A stretch of DNA of 64,000 bases from Nothopassalora personata. Its lineage: Eukaryota; Ascomycota; Dothideomycetes; Mycosphaerellales; Mycosphaerellaceae. Shown here in pieces: positions 52,311 to 62,944 of the stretch (position 1 is the stretch's first letter; the number at the start of each line of letters is the position of its first letter). Position numbers and translations under genes: made by a program. The notes under the pieces were generated by a model that ran no database searches, was not told the origin of the DNA, and saw only the letters and a list, made by a program, of their open reading frames with translations. The stretch is taken from assembly GCA_033816765.1 (NCBI GenBank), contig CM066293.1:1612001-1676000 (forward strand), written 5' to 3'.

Positions 52311-52979
52311 TTAGTAGTCCACAGGTGCTGGGTAGCGCGAGCTTGCTGCTCGGTATTGATCAGGATATTTCTGAGCCGCCCGTGCGTTCAATGTACTGCA
52401 CAACGTCAGCGAACATTCAAGTGCTACAGCGAACACACTACACGTACTGGACTTTCTTCTGTGTCCATTCGAGGTCTCGTTGCACATCTTTCGCGGCCTT
52501 CATGCCTTCGGCAAAGTTCGCTCGCGTTTTGGCAATTCGTGCCCTGGCTTGGGCTTGCAAAGCCAAGAGTTCTCGATTCTTCGCATTAAGCTCTCCAGAC
52601 CTTTCTGGCTGTTAGATGTGGTACGACTATTGAAATGATTCGCCACTCACATTTGCGCTTGTCTCGCCAGATTCTTGTCGAGTGGCACCGGATCGTATGC
52701 TTGCGAGAGTCGATCGTTCATGTAGTCCAAGAGATCGACGCTCGTCGCGCCGCTCGAAGACTCATAGTCGCTGCCTCCATATTGACTTGAAGCTGCGGAG
52801 TACAGTCCAGCGCCCGTAGAAGACACACTCTCGGGTCGTTCAGGCGGTGAGGCAGAGAGTTGGCTGTACGCTGATGAGTTGCGGTTATGCCGGGGAGCAT
52901 ACGGATTTTGCGCTGCTTTTCCTGGGACGTTCACCGGCAGAGAGCCAGACGGCTGGTATGGGTAGTAAGATGTGGACAT
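52311..52979 (-). CDS. KXD1: BLOC-1 related subunit KXD1
   Basis: Small coiled-coil subunit of the BLOC-1 complex on endosomes. Exons (minus) are 52979-52651, 52600-52448 and 52395-52311, giving 188 residues; phases fit only with the acceptor ending at 52601. Residues 1-80 are Ser/Tyr/Pro-rich and disordered. The KxDL domain follows: VDLLDYMNDRLSQAYDPVPL, SGELNAKNRELLALQAQARA and FAEGMKAAKDVQRDLEWTQK. The end AQKYPDQYRAASSRYPAPVD is typical. The start MSTSYYPYQPSGS has good context. Confidence 0.88.
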
Positions 52980-55946
52980 CCTTGTTTGGTGTAACTCTGG
53001 ATGACAGTAGACGGGTAGGTAGGACAGTCAGTCAGGAGAGTGGTGATCAGCAGATAGTCAACGCAATGTGGGAGAAGGGAAGCAGGAAGAGTACGCTCTC
53101 GTGTCACCATTTTATACCTGAGCGGTACATGCTCGACAGGCAGAGCTATCGCCAATGCGACAGCGAGCACACCATGCTCCATGCATTGATGGCATGAGTC
53201 GGCGCGTCTCAAGCATGGTGCCGCCGGAGTGGTCGTAATCGAATGGCATGCTGAGATGTGAGCGAATATCGCCGATGCTTCCGGGCATGGCAGAATCTAG
53301 ACAAACATTGACGGCCGCCATGGGCGTTTCCGCAAAGCTAGAAGTTAGCTGCATGCCCGTACCAGAGCGGTTTTGTGGATGGTCCTGTCGATGCGGCCCT
53401 TGGTGGGTCATGTCGAATATGACCACTCGGCTCATGCTTTGAGTGAGGAGTTTGATACCACAGCTCATGCAGCTACAGGTAGGCTCTGGGGGGGGGGGGG
53501 GGGGGGATCATCCCTCGCTAGCCATTCAAGGTATGCTCCGGGCGTCTGCGATGGAGGTGAGCAAGCAATCCATGTGCAATGCCTGAGTCTGTGGTGCGAA
53601 TGGAATGTGTTGGCATTTGGGGAGGAGCGAAAGAACGCTGGCGGTGGAGGGCGTGCGGCGAAAAAGCAAGGAAGGGCAATTACGCTGTTGGACGGCGCTG
53701 ACGGAGACACAGCATGACCGTCAGGCGAGTCGTGGAGCTGTCAAGAGGTGCCAGTACCATGTGCGCTGGCTACACCGCAGATGCCGTGAACGAAGTGTGC
53801 AATGTTCGGGAGACGAAGTCAACTGCGGCCAAGACATGGGCTTCATGGGAAGAAGTACCGAGCTTTCCACGAAGCGCGACTTATGGCACGTAAGCGAGAC
53901 TCATGCTGTCGGGGAAGGGCTCGTTCTGGTCCTTCGCGAAACATTCGCCTTTGCATCCTATTTGCACTTTGCCCTTCTCTCAGCGCACTCTTGCGGCTAG
54001 GCAGCCTCCTCACCGCCAGAACGACATCATTCCGAAATATCGTCTCTGCCGATCCCAGCTGCTGCCGCCAGCGGGCGAACACGACTTTTGTGCAGCGAGC
54101 TCTTGCTAGCTGGTCGAAGTTGGGCTGCCACGCGATGCGGCCTTCGTTCGGTCAGGCATCACTGCACGCTCAACGACGACGTGGCCGTATTTCCAACCAC
54201 GCCTCCATGTGCAACGCAATCGTTGCTAGCGTGAGTACATAAGGAATCTGGGTCGCCTCTGGTCGGCACGTTTCCATGCTCTTTGCCTCCTCTTTGCCCT
54301 GCGACCGACCGACCACTCTCCTGGTGCGAGTGCCGTGGCCGTCTCGAAGAGTCAAGTCTCGCCAATCGCTACCAATGTCCTTCCATGTCATACATTCACT
54401 TGCCTGTTACAGCACGTGATCTGCATCTGCCTTCCGAATGTTGACGCGCCTAGACACTGACCATCATTATGCCCAAGGCAGTACAATTGCCACATTTTGA
54501 CACATCCCAACATAGCTACACTCGTGGACGGACAATCATCGGAACGTGACTGGCCAACAGCACGTATCCACAGGCAGTGATCCAGTTCTCGTCCGACACG
54601 AGGACGTTGACCTTGCAATCTGCAGAAACTTTGGCCACGATAAGCGGGAAGCGAACCGACATAGAGCGCGAGGAACCAATACTTCGGACAGACCATTCTG
54701 TGGCACCGCAGCCTCGGTGGCTACGAGTCGCGCGTTCGGTCCAACGATCGTTGAGCACAGCCAGCGCTGGGAAGCAGACCATCGCGAGATCGAACGGGAG
54801 AAGGAGGACGCCTGGCTTCGTTGGTAGCATCACGTGGGGAGCATTACATATCGCCTTCCGACCGAGGCTCTCCCTGACGAGCCATCTCCAGCATAGTGTT
54901 TGACTGCAGTTCTCGGTCCCAAGAAGTGCATATTTTCGATCTGCTTCGGGAAATGTTCCCTTCAGAACATGGTCAATTAGAGGCGAAGCGCTTGGTTCCG
55001 GATGGACAGGCGAGAGGATATTGTCTCGTGGTGCTGGGGACGATGCAGGGCGAGCCATTGTGCTCGGACTGGGGACCGCCGCGGACATTGACATTTTCAG
55101 ACCAGAGACTAGAGTCCTGAATTCTCCGGAATCACCATGCAGGACAGCAGCGAACAAGTCTCAGATCACGGCCCTGTCATATCTTCTCGATCTGTGCCCA
55201 CGTATATTACCGATCTTGCACGAGGCTGATAGCAGCTCTCAGACGCATGGCCGACCGCTTCGTCCTATGCACCAAGCTTGCGTGGGAATTGATATGGCAC
55301 TAGCGCATATCATAGGCCAATCCCCTTGCAGCTTGTCGGCATGCCGTAAACCGGTGCGCAATTCTGCCAACCACAGACGAAGTCAAGCCGCAGCGAAATG
55401 TCGCCACGTGATGAAGTCCGAGGCGCATTTGCTGATAGTCACATGATCACGAACTGCAGCACCCCCTGCAACCATGCCTGCCGCGGCTAGCAAATGTGTC
55501 CGATCAAGGAGATGATCTATGCTAGCTATCTCATGTTACCTGAGCAAGTGTAGGTTCAAGAGTGGCGCAGTGAGTGCCTACAGAATTGGCGGTCAGATGC
55601 TCTACAGACTGTGCCTCATGCACTGACATACTCGTATAGCGATGTCGATACCTCTAGGCGCGCCTCGACCTGCATCTGTCCTCTCTGTGCATCCGACCAC
55701 GGCATGGAGACATCACGGGCATTGGGAACTGGTGCTGGTGGTCTTTGTCCATTTGTTTACTTCCTACGGGGCTGCGTGTGATCAACATGACTACAAGGTC
55801 TAAACTCATGGGCGTTATCTGGTGTGTTCCAGCTTCAACTAGCGGAACATAGCTGCGGCCTTGACGACAACATCATACAGTTTGCTGCCTGCCTATGTCC
55901 TGGCTATCTTCCACGTTCAGGTGCTTCTCAACACAAACCGGACAGA
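52980..55946. other. Long gene-poor interval with poly-G tract
   Basis: Nearly 3 kb with no supported gene. A run of 19 G (53488-53506) is its most distinctive feature. The largest open frame (54516-55157 minus, 213 codons) lacks recognisable motifs and overlaps comparable plus-strand frames. Confidence 0.4.
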
Positions 55947-56304
55947 ATGGCGACCACAATTGACGAGTGGAACGTGAGCCTGCCCGCAGGCTTCACGAAG
56001 AAGTAAGTATATATTCCAGCCAACGGACCAAAATTACTGACCCAGCCAATAGCCTCTTCGACACTGGCCATCACGCAGACCTCGTCATCAAAACTCCTAC
56101 TCACGAGTTCAAGGTGCATCAAGCCGTCGCCTGCTCGAGGCGGCCCGTCCTCGCACCTTCCATTGCACAGGCGCTCCTTCAGGCTGTAAGTCCTCCCTGA
56201 TCACTGTAATCGTCCCTCACTGGTGGCAGGAGAGCGTTAATACCAGAACTCCCATTGTGATCATTGATGATCCAGACATCAAAAACGAGTTCACGAGCGT
56301 TTGA
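55947..56304 (+). CDS. BTB/POZ domain protein, truncated
   Basis: Exons 55947-56002, 56053-56185 and 56230-56304 join in phase and code for 87 residues. MATTIDEWNVSLPAGF is followed by the BTB start LFDTGHHADLVIKTPTHEFK, then VHQAVACSRRPVL and TPIVIIDDPDIKNEFTSV. A BTB fold normally needs about 100-120 residues, and this reading frame stops inside it. Protein-like sequence continues downstream in other frames (RVALR, NPEMPLPQNPMPDDVVETSL) with stops. So it is probably a pseudogene or a gene whose 3' exons are misread. BTB proteins usually act as cullin-3 adaptors or dimerisers. Confidence 0.5.
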
Positions 56305-56479
56305 AGACACGATTCGTGTCGCCTTACGCTGAAACTATGGCCTGCTGAACCCTGAAATGCCGCTACCTCAGAATCCTATGCCTGATGATGTCGTGGAAAC
56401 CTCTTTGAATGTGCTGATGGTTGAGAATGCGGCGGGGATGAAAAGGGCTTCGCTGCTCTAGATTTTCTGATTGGTGAGA

Positions 56480-57080
56480 CTGGCCCTGTCATAGTCTGTG
56501 GTCGTTACTGCACAGTCGTGAAAAAGAAATGATGATGTTTCAGTGTAGATTAACCCGTCGCCTTTGAAGGGTCGATCTATGAGGAGTACTCGATGCCAAG
56601 AGGCATCTGTTCGGTATCAGGCTGGTGTGAGGGTTGGGTCCGGGAGTTTGGAGAGGGATTTGAAGTGGTCGCTGAAGACGGCCAAGAAGATGTCGAAGAG
56701 GGGATTGACGATGATTCGGACTGGTTGGTGTTTAGCTGGGGAGGGTAGGGTCCAGATGTATTCTCATTCCTCAGCTGCTTTTGGGGTCTACTGTTGGTAG
56801 CTGGTAGAATACATCTTTGTAGTGCTGTAGAAGGAGATTTCGGGGCTGCCAGTGGTTGAGGCAGCTGAGCTGATGGCGCTATGCGAGAATTCGAGGCGGT
56901 CGCCTGGAGCAGATTTGAAAAAGAGAGATCGTTGGAGCTTATGTGATGCTTGGATGTTCTTGTGCCAGGTTCTGCATACTCGAGTTGCTGTGAGTATGTG
57001 ACGCAATGGCAGATCCAGGAGGATCGTGCTCTAGCAGCTCTGGTAGATGAAGCACTTGATCTGTAGCAGCCATCATCGGT
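56480..57080 (-). pseudogene. F-box protein pseudogene with frameshift and nonsense lesions
   Basis: The minus strand shows a clear fungal F-box gene in broken frames. LPELLEH is in one frame and ILLDLPLRHILTATRVCRTW in the next, separated by a single extra base near 57029. KNIQASHKLQRSLFFKSAPG follows. Later VNPLFDIFLAVFSDHFKSLS and PDPTLTPA lead to a TGA near 56605, beyond which YRTDASWHRVLLI, the typical SWR-type segment, continues. TGG-to-TGA would explain that stop. F-box proteins act as SCF ligase adaptors; this copy cannot. Confidence 0.7.
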
Positions 57081-57932
57081 GTTGTGTGAAGATGCTTGGG
57101 TGACTGTGAGTTCGAAGAAGAGGAGAACCTCGAATTGAGAAAGAGTGGTGAGCTTCATGCCAAGACAACTGAGCTCCAGGTCAAGTGAATGCAAGCTTGT
57201 GACAGCGTGGGTCTGCGGCGGAGTAAGTGATGCATCATGCCTAACTTCGTAGGATACGTGCGACAATAACGTCAGACATTTCTAAGCGCTGTTTGGTGCA
57301 TCTGAAGCGATCATCCGAAGAATAAAATGAACAGATCGTCCCCTTGACTCGAATTTCGATGCCCTCCAGTCACCCGTGCTTTAGTCGTCCTGGGGCACGT
57401 CAGATGCGACGAGAAAGACTCAAAGGGCAAACGCTGAGTTGTCGGCGATGGATCCATCAAGTCGCTGCATAACGGCACTCCTGGCGGCTCACCAACTCGA
57501 GCTTTGTGCATGGACTAGGAAGACTGGATTCCGGACGATCTCCACGCCTACAATCCTGAGTTCTTCCTTGACCTGACTCGCGCTATGCTCCCGAACTATA
57601 GTGTTTCATATTCGATTTCCGAAAAAGCACAATGCGGTTGAGAATATCAACGACTATCTCAAGGAGACACTTTGAGGAGCTGCTGCATGCGGCGCTCGAT
57701 GATCGGCGGCCCGGCGATCATAAAGCAGCATGGAGAGTACTTGCCGATCGTCGAGGTGTCTTGGATGCATGTGTCAGGTGCACCGGGATGATTGTGATAC
57801 GGTGAAGCGGGCGTGCGTGTCCTTGATGCACAACACGTCCAAGCACAACAGTAGGGTATCCTAGTCATCATACTATACAACTAGCATCCCTAATCCCACT
57901 CATGGCGATGGAAGGCAATCAACGCGATCCTT
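57081..57932. other. Intergenic
   Basis: Lies between the F-box pseudogene and the NASP 3' end. A plus-strand stretch near 57670-57800 (HFEELLHAALDDRRPGDHKA) looks faintly protein-like, but no family is recognised. Confidence 0.4.
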
Positions 57933-59372
57933 CTAGTGATCCACAAAGTCCTCCTCGTCCCCATTCTCTGCCTTGGTCCCCTCAGTGAACTTGACCTTTT
58001 TCCCATTAGCCGTTCCATTTGTTGCGCCCTCGGACGCATCATCAGCTTTCCGCTTACCGTTGCCGTCCACCGCAGGCTCTGTAGCCTTCGGCTTCTTCTT
58101 CTTGACCATGCCCGAGAGGTCATTCGCATTCTGCGTCGCCTCCTGTAATCGCTTCGCCTGGTCTGCCTTGCTCTCTCCTAACATTTTACCCAGGACACCC
58201 CTCAGCGCATCCTCTTCGCTGCCTGGTGCGCCGGCTGGAGCGAGAGATGTCGGCGGTTGGCGGAGATCTGTGAGGCGCTGCTCCATCTCCGTGACCATGT
58301 CTTTGACGTCTGCGGTGTCTTTCGCTTGCGCTTTTGCTTCGGCTTCTGTCATGGTAGCCATCTTGGCTTCTTCTTGGCTTATGCGTCGGTTGCAGGATGC
58401 GATTGCCAGCTCCATCTCTTTCGCTGCCTGTTCGCGCATCTCTTCGTCGACTTCCGCGGCTTGTGCTTCGCCATCCTTGTTCTCCTGGGTCGCTTTGACC
58501 GAGGCGAATTCGAGGGCGAGGGAGAGTTTGTAGTGGCCTTCTGCTACGAGGCTGCTCTCTTCCGGGTAGAGTTGCAGCTTGAGGGCGAGTGCGTCTTGTG
58601 TGTCCTTGACCGCATCTTGGAAGCGTTCGTTTTCGAGAGATATATCGGCCTGTAGATCGTGGGTGTCGGCGAGACGTTCTCGCAGCTGCCTTATATCGGG
58701 GTCCTCTGCGGAGCTCTTTCCTTTCGATTCGGATAGTGCTTCCAGCTTGCGCGTGAACAGGATGCGGGCCATGTCGAGCACTTCGTAGGCCGTCTGAAAG
58801 TCATCCTCCTCTTCCTCCTGCTCGTCACCCTCTTCGTCCTCGTCCTCGGAGTCGGTGAAGTTGTCGTCCCCGGTGATGCTGAAGAAGGGATTGGAAGATG
58901 AAGGCCCCTCCTGCTTGGCGCCCTCTTTCTCCTCCACAATAGCCTCCACCACTTCCTCGTCCGTCTTCTGCTCGCCAGACTTGATCGCATCGGCAATCAA
59001 GGACCCACCACTTTCGCCCTCGCCGCCGTTAGTCAAGGCCGCACTGCTACTTGCCGCGTGGGAAGTCTTGCGCTTCTTCCGCTTGGGCTCTCCGCTGCCT
59101 GCGACCTTCGCGCCAAGCACATCTGCCGTCGCGACTGCAACGTGATACAAACAGCGTCCGTACTGGTAGAGCAGATCCGCGTTCTCCACCGACATCTCAC
59201 CGTTGATCTGGTCTTGTACCGCCGCCGCTTCACTGTAGAGCTCGGCCGCGGCCTCGTAGTTCTTCAATGCGTACTCCTTGGTCGCGTTTGCCTTGAGCTG
59301 GTCGAGCTTCGCGGGTAGCTCTTCTGCTGCTGTTTCCTCCACGAAAGCCTCTTCTGTTGGGTGGTCGGCCAT
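57933..59372 (-). CDS. NASP/Sim3/Hif1-type histone H3-H4 chaperone
   Basis: SHNi-TPR histone chaperone that escorts H3-H4 or CENP-A in the nucleus. Intronless, 479 residues from the ATG at 59372; the frame opens 54 codons earlier, but those lie in the promoter. The first TPR is at about 20-60 (LKANATKEYALKNYEAAAEL). TPR2 is interrupted by a long acidic stretch (DDNFTDSEDEDEEGDEQEEE, about 165-190), the NASP hallmark that contacts histones. Later repeats include DFQTAYEVLDMARILFTRKL and LADTHDLQADISLENERFQD, the conserved SHNi motif region. The tail is Lys-rich (GMVKKKKPKA, GKRKADD), likely a nuclear signal. It is divergent from DPB2. Confidence 0.92.
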   Translation of the reverse strand: MADHPTEEAFVEETAAEELPAKLDQLKANATKEYALKNYEAAAELYSEAAAVQDQINGEMSVENADLLYQYGRCLYHVAVATADVLGAKVAGSGEPKRKKRKTSHAASSSAALTNGGEGESGGSLIADAIKSGEQKTDEEVVEAIVEEKEGAKQEGPSSSNPFFSITGDDNFTDSEDEDEEGDEQEEEEDDFQTAYEVLDMARILFTRKLEALSESKGKSSAEDPDIRQLRERLADTHDLQADISLENERFQDAVKDTQDALALKLQLYPEESSLVAEGHYKLSLALEFASVKATQENKDGEAQAAEVDEEMREQAAKEMELAIASCNRRISQEEAKMATMTEAEAKAQAKDTADVKDMVTEMEQRLTDLRQPPTSLAPAGAPGSEEDALRGVLGKMLGESKADQAKRLQEATQNANDLSGMVKKKKPKATEPAVDGNGKRKADDASEGATNGTANGKKVKFTEGTKAENGDEEDFVDH

Positions 59373-59606
59373 GTTGGGTGTTGATATTGTGAGTGCGTAT
59401 TGAAGAAGAGATGTTCGCGACCGTGATGTGATACAAGTGTGTGTTGTCGATGTGTTTAGTTTAGTACACAGATGAAAGGAACAACCAGCTCTCATCGCGA
59501 AACGCGTCACCTGGCACGCGACGGCCTCCACCAAACCTTCATCTCGACTGTGTATATACTTACTCTACATACGTCTTCACATGTCTGCATAACATACTCA
59601 CACGAC
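59373..59606. promoter_or_regulatory. Bidirectional promoter with overlapping SCB and MCB
   Basis: 234 bp between the NASP and DPB2 start codons. CGCGAAA (59496-59502, SCB consensus CRCGAAA) overlaps ACGCGT (59502-59507, MluI cell-cycle box) in the string CGCGAAACGCGT. MBF/SBF sites of this kind drive G1/S transcription in fungi, and both flanking genes act in S phase. Confidence 0.65.
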
Positions 59607-61973
59607 ATGGCGATACCGTCAAGAGGGCCAGAGACGAATGTCTTCTCCTCCTCGCCAGCGTTCGGCACACCGCTCCACCCCCTCCCCAATGGCATACAAC
59701 GACCTCCGCCGCCTCCACCAGCATTCAAGCCACAGATAGCAACCATCCTCCCCATCCTGCTACCGCCTCCCACACTACGACCGCTCGCTTTCAGAACTTT
59801 CACCAAGAAACACAATCTCACACTGAATTCCTCGGCGCTACAAGCATTAGCCACATTCATAGGACGACACTGTGGCTCGTCATGGCGGGAAGAAGGCACC
59901 GGCGAGAAAGTGTTGGAGGAAGTGGCCAAGGTCTGGAAAGCGGAGAATGATCCGGTCATTGTGGACGACGGCGACCGACTGAAGACGATCCTCAAGACAC
60001 TGGAGGGATGCATGAGAGGAGGCAGAATCGGTCCGGCAAAGAGTGGAAACAACCTCAGCAGGCAGGCCAGTTTTGCCTTTGGTAACGACAGTGCTGTAGA
60101 GTTGGGAGATGGCAGCAGGAGACCGAGCCTTCATCGTGAGGGCAGCAGCTTTGGGCTTAGTGGGCTCAAGGTCGATTCGCCTGCGCCTGAAGAGCATGAA
60201 GAAGCCAGCAAGGATCCACGGAGCTGGCTGAAGGTCGTGTCTGCATTCGACCAGCCAAGATTCACGTACGATGCTGACAAGAAGCACTTCATGTCGATAT
60301 CGGCAAAGCCCACCATGTTCCCTTCGCCTTCACACAAGACCGCCGTCTTTAAAGAGAGGTACAACATCATCTATCAGCGACTGCTGCGAAATCTAGCGTT
60401 CCAGGCACCATCGATCTCGACAGTACAACCAAAGCTATCTCGACGGGACAAGAACTCGGCGCTTGAACGACAGTTCTATAAGATCACACCAATCGCGAAC
60501 CTGCTCGGGCGCGGAAGCACATCGCATCTTCTCCTGGGAATGCTGGTGATTGCACCGACTGGCACTTTAGCACTGAACGATCCAAGTGGCAGCATCAGCC
60601 TCGACCTGCAACACGCCGGCTCGATGCAGGAAGGGGAGCCATACTTCTGCCCCGGCATGATCGTTCTTGTTGATGGTGTCTACGAAGAAGACTGGGCGGG
60701 CGCTGGCTCAAGCGGACTTGGTAACACGGGTGGTGTAGGCGGAACCATTGGAGGACGTTTCGTTGGCTTCGAGATCGGTGGTCCACCTGTAGAGAAGCGT
60801 GACCTTGCCCTCGGCATCAACGTCAAGGCAGAGGACCTTGGAGGCGGTTTCGGCTGGACTGACTTCCTTGGACAAGGTTCAGAACGTGCAGTCGGCAGCA
60901 GGATGAGGCGTCTCGAAGAACGGCTCATCGGATGCGAAGCAGAGCAGTCAAGCGGTGAAGAAAGGAAGATGGTTATGATCTCCGAATTAAATCTGGACCA
61001 TCCTGTCATTCTTTCTGGTCTGCGAAAGGTTCTCGAGCAATATGCAGGCAAGGAACAGCCACCAATGACATTCGTCCTCATGGGCAACTTCTCCAGCAAG
61101 GCAGCCATGGCTGGTTCCGGCACCGGATCGATCGAATATAAAGAACTGTTCAATGAGCTTGCAGCTGTGATGGCAGATTTTCCGACGCTTCTCCAAAAGA
61201 GCACTTGGGTCTTCGTGCCTGGCGACAACGACGCTTGGGCATCTTCCTTCAGTGCCGGTGCGAGCACAGTCGCACCAAGAGCTGCGGTGCCTGACCTCTT
61301 TACCAACAGAATCAAGCGAGCATTCGCCTCTGCCAAGGCGGAAGGTGGCGCGTTGAGGAAAGATGAATGTGACGGCGAGGCTATCTGGACCAGTAATCCT
61401 GCACGACTAAGCATGTTTGGACCAGCACATGAAGTAGTATTGTTCAGAGACGATATCGCAGGCCGCCTGCGGCGGAACGCTGTCCGAATCGGACAAGCCG
61501 CCGAAGCAGAAGGACAACAGCCTGAACCTGCCTCAGCTGAAGGCGAGGACATCATAATGTCCGGCGCATTGCCATCGACCGAGGATGTGCTGCGAGCGGA
61601 CTCGCAGATGACGGAAGCCACAGCGGTCGATTCTCCTATGGCAGAAGTACCCGTCAGCGAGCCATTTGGCACCCAGGAGGCGAAGCGCTTGATCTTGTCA
61701 TTACTGCCACAGTCAACGTTGTCACCGTTCCCGCTCACAGTACGGCCTACTCATTGGGACTACACAACGTCCGCACTGTCTCTCTACCCATTACCGCATA
61801 CTTTGGTGCTGGCGGATGCTGAAAGTCCGCCTTTTGCCCTGACCTTCGAAGGCTGCCATGTCATCAATCCGGGAAGACTCGTCGAAGGTGGCGGCAGGAG
61901 AAAGAAGGTGCAGTGGGTAGAGTATGATGCATGGACCAAACGAGGAACGCTGAAGGACCTGTATATGGGTTGA
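59607..61973 (+). CDS. DPB2: DNA polymerase epsilon subunit B (Dpb2)
   Basis: Essential second subunit of the leading-strand replicase, bridging polymerase epsilon to the CMG helicase. Intronless, 788 residues from the ATG at 59607 (MAIPSRGPETNVFSSSPAFG); the frame opens 45 codons earlier in the promoter. After a Pro-rich stretch comes an N-terminal helical domain (RTFTKKHNLTLNSSALQALA). The OB fold follows: ITPIANLLGRGSTSHLLLGM, GTLALNDPSGSISLDL and PGMIVLVDGVYEEDW. The inactive calcineurin-like phosphoesterase domain is marked by MTFVLMGNFSSKA, STWVFVPGDNDAW and WTSNPARLSMFG. The C-terminus FEGCHVINPGRLVE is family-specific. Confidence 0.96.
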   Translation: MAIPSRGPETNVFSSSPAFGTPLHPLPNGIQRPPPPPPAFKPQIATILPILLPPPTLRPLAFRTFTKKHNLTLNSSALQALATFIGRHCGSSWREEGTGEKVLEEVAKVWKAENDPVIVDDGDRLKTILKTLEGCMRGGRIGPAKSGNNLSRQASFAFGNDSAVELGDGSRRPSLHREGSSFGLSGLKVDSPAPEEHEEASKDPRSWLKVVSAFDQPRFTYDADKKHFMSISAKPTMFPSPSHKTAVFKERYNIIYQRLLRNLAFQAPSISTVQPKLSRRDKNSALERQFYKITPIANLLGRGSTSHLLLGMLVIAPTGTLALNDPSGSISLDLQHAGSMQEGEPYFCPGMIVLVDGVYEEDWAGAGSSGLGNTGGVGGTIGGRFVGFEIGGPPVEKRDLALGINVKAEDLGGGFGWTDFLGQGSERAVGSRMRRLEERLIGCEAEQSSGEERKMVMISELNLDHPVILSGLRKVLEQYAGKEQPPMTFVLMGNFSSKAAMAGSGTGSIEYKELFNELAAVMADFPTLLQKSTWVFVPGDNDAWASSFSAGASTVAPRAAVPDLFTNRIKRAFASAKAEGGALRKDECDGEAIWTSNPARLSMFGPAHEVVLFRDDIAGRLRRNAVRIGQAAEAEGQQPEPASAEGEDIIMSGALPSTEDVLRADSQMTEATAVDSPMAEVPVSEPFGTQEAKRLILSLLPQSTLSPFPLTVRPTHWDYTTSALSLYPLPHTLVLADAESPPFALTFEGCHVINPGRLVEGGGRRKKVQWVEYDAWTKRGTLKDLYMG

Positions 61974-62014
61974 CGGACGATCGAAGAATCAGGGCCACGT
62001 TTCATCATCAGTGA

Positions 62015-62833
62015 ATGTCGACACTTCCAAGTGATGAAATCTTCGCCACTTCCACATCACACGACAACAACCTACAAGACCAACACGACTGCCACAATGC
62101 CATGCTAAACCACACCGCCACGCGAAAAGAATTGCGGCACATGGCTAACTCAGGCTCACCAGAAGATTGCTCACCGGAGAGGACTTCATCAGAAGCACGC
62201 CCACGTTCACCATCACCAGCAGAAAGCCCGCCACGCTCCGGCACGCAAACGCCAGCGGCATGTCGACCGCTCTTACGCCGCGCACAAAACACCCGCACAT
62301 GGCCGTACCTCCGACAGAGCGACTTTAGTCACCTCGACAATCTATGCGGACAGAAGATCCTCGAGTCTGCCACGCGTTCGCCAACCCATCGTGAGCGATC
62401 GCCTTCCTACGACTTACTCTCACCTCTTAAGAACGTGCAAGAAGAGTACCAAGAGGACACTTTCATACCAAAGCCGGCGAAACACGGCCCCAGTGCATTT
62501 ACGCCCCTCCGGCAACGACCAACGCCACTGCTGCGAAGGGTGTCGAATGAGGTCCGGCAGCGTGAGCATAGTCTGCGAAGGGAGATCGAGGCGCTACGAA
62601 GCCAGCTGAAGGACCAGGAGGAGCAACACATCGAGGATAAGAAGAAGCAGGAGTCAATGATGGTGGAGTTCGCCATGAACCGCATGCTGGAGCTGCAGCG
62701 TACTCAGATGATCCTCGGGGCTCGTTATCTTGTTGCGCAAGATATACGGAAGTCAAAGGTTGAGACGTGTGGCAATATTTGGGGGCCAACGCGATCACAA
62801 TCTATGTGGGCATTGGAATGTCAATGTCCGTAG
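62015..62833 (+). CDS. Hypothetical coiled-coil protein
   Basis: Open frame of 272 codons 41 bp after DPB2 ends. The N-terminal 90 residues are Ser/Pro-rich (RPRSPSPAESPPRSG). The middle contains SHLDNLCGQKILESATRS. A coiled coil follows at about 175-235 (LRREIEALRSQLKDQEEQHI, KKQESMMVEFAMNRMLELQ). The last 25 codons look less natural and may belong to a 3' intron or UTR. No family recognised. The first ATG is used, but MLNHTATRKEL (codon 30) is also possible. Confidence 0.6.
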   Translation: MSTLPSDEIFATSTSHDNNLQDQHDCHNAMLNHTATRKELRHMANSGSPEDCSPERTSSEARPRSPSPAESPPRSGTQTPAACRPLLRRAQNTRTWPYLRQSDFSHLDNLCGQKILESATRSPTHRERSPSYDLLSPLKNVQEEYQEDTFIPKPAKHGPSAFTPLRQRPTPLLRRVSNEVRQREHSLRREIEALRSQLKDQEEQHIEDKKKQESMMVEFAMNRMLELQRTQMILGARYLVAQDIRKSKVETCGNIWGPTRSQSMWALECQCP

Positions 62834-62944
62834 AATGCAAGTGAATGCCTCTTCACAATATACTTCCCACTTCCCGTTTGCATCATCCCCTTTCAACACC
62901 ACACACCTCAACAATCGTAGAATAGGGAAGACGCTTCCTCCACT

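Noticed and set aside
54516..55157. 213-codon minus-strand frame
   Set aside because: No recognisable motif, comparable antisense frames over the same bases, and composition like random open sequence.
57660..57810. HFEELLHAALDDRRPGDHKA-like stretch, perhaps a repeat-protein relic
   Set aside because: Too short and without a second matching repeat to support any family.
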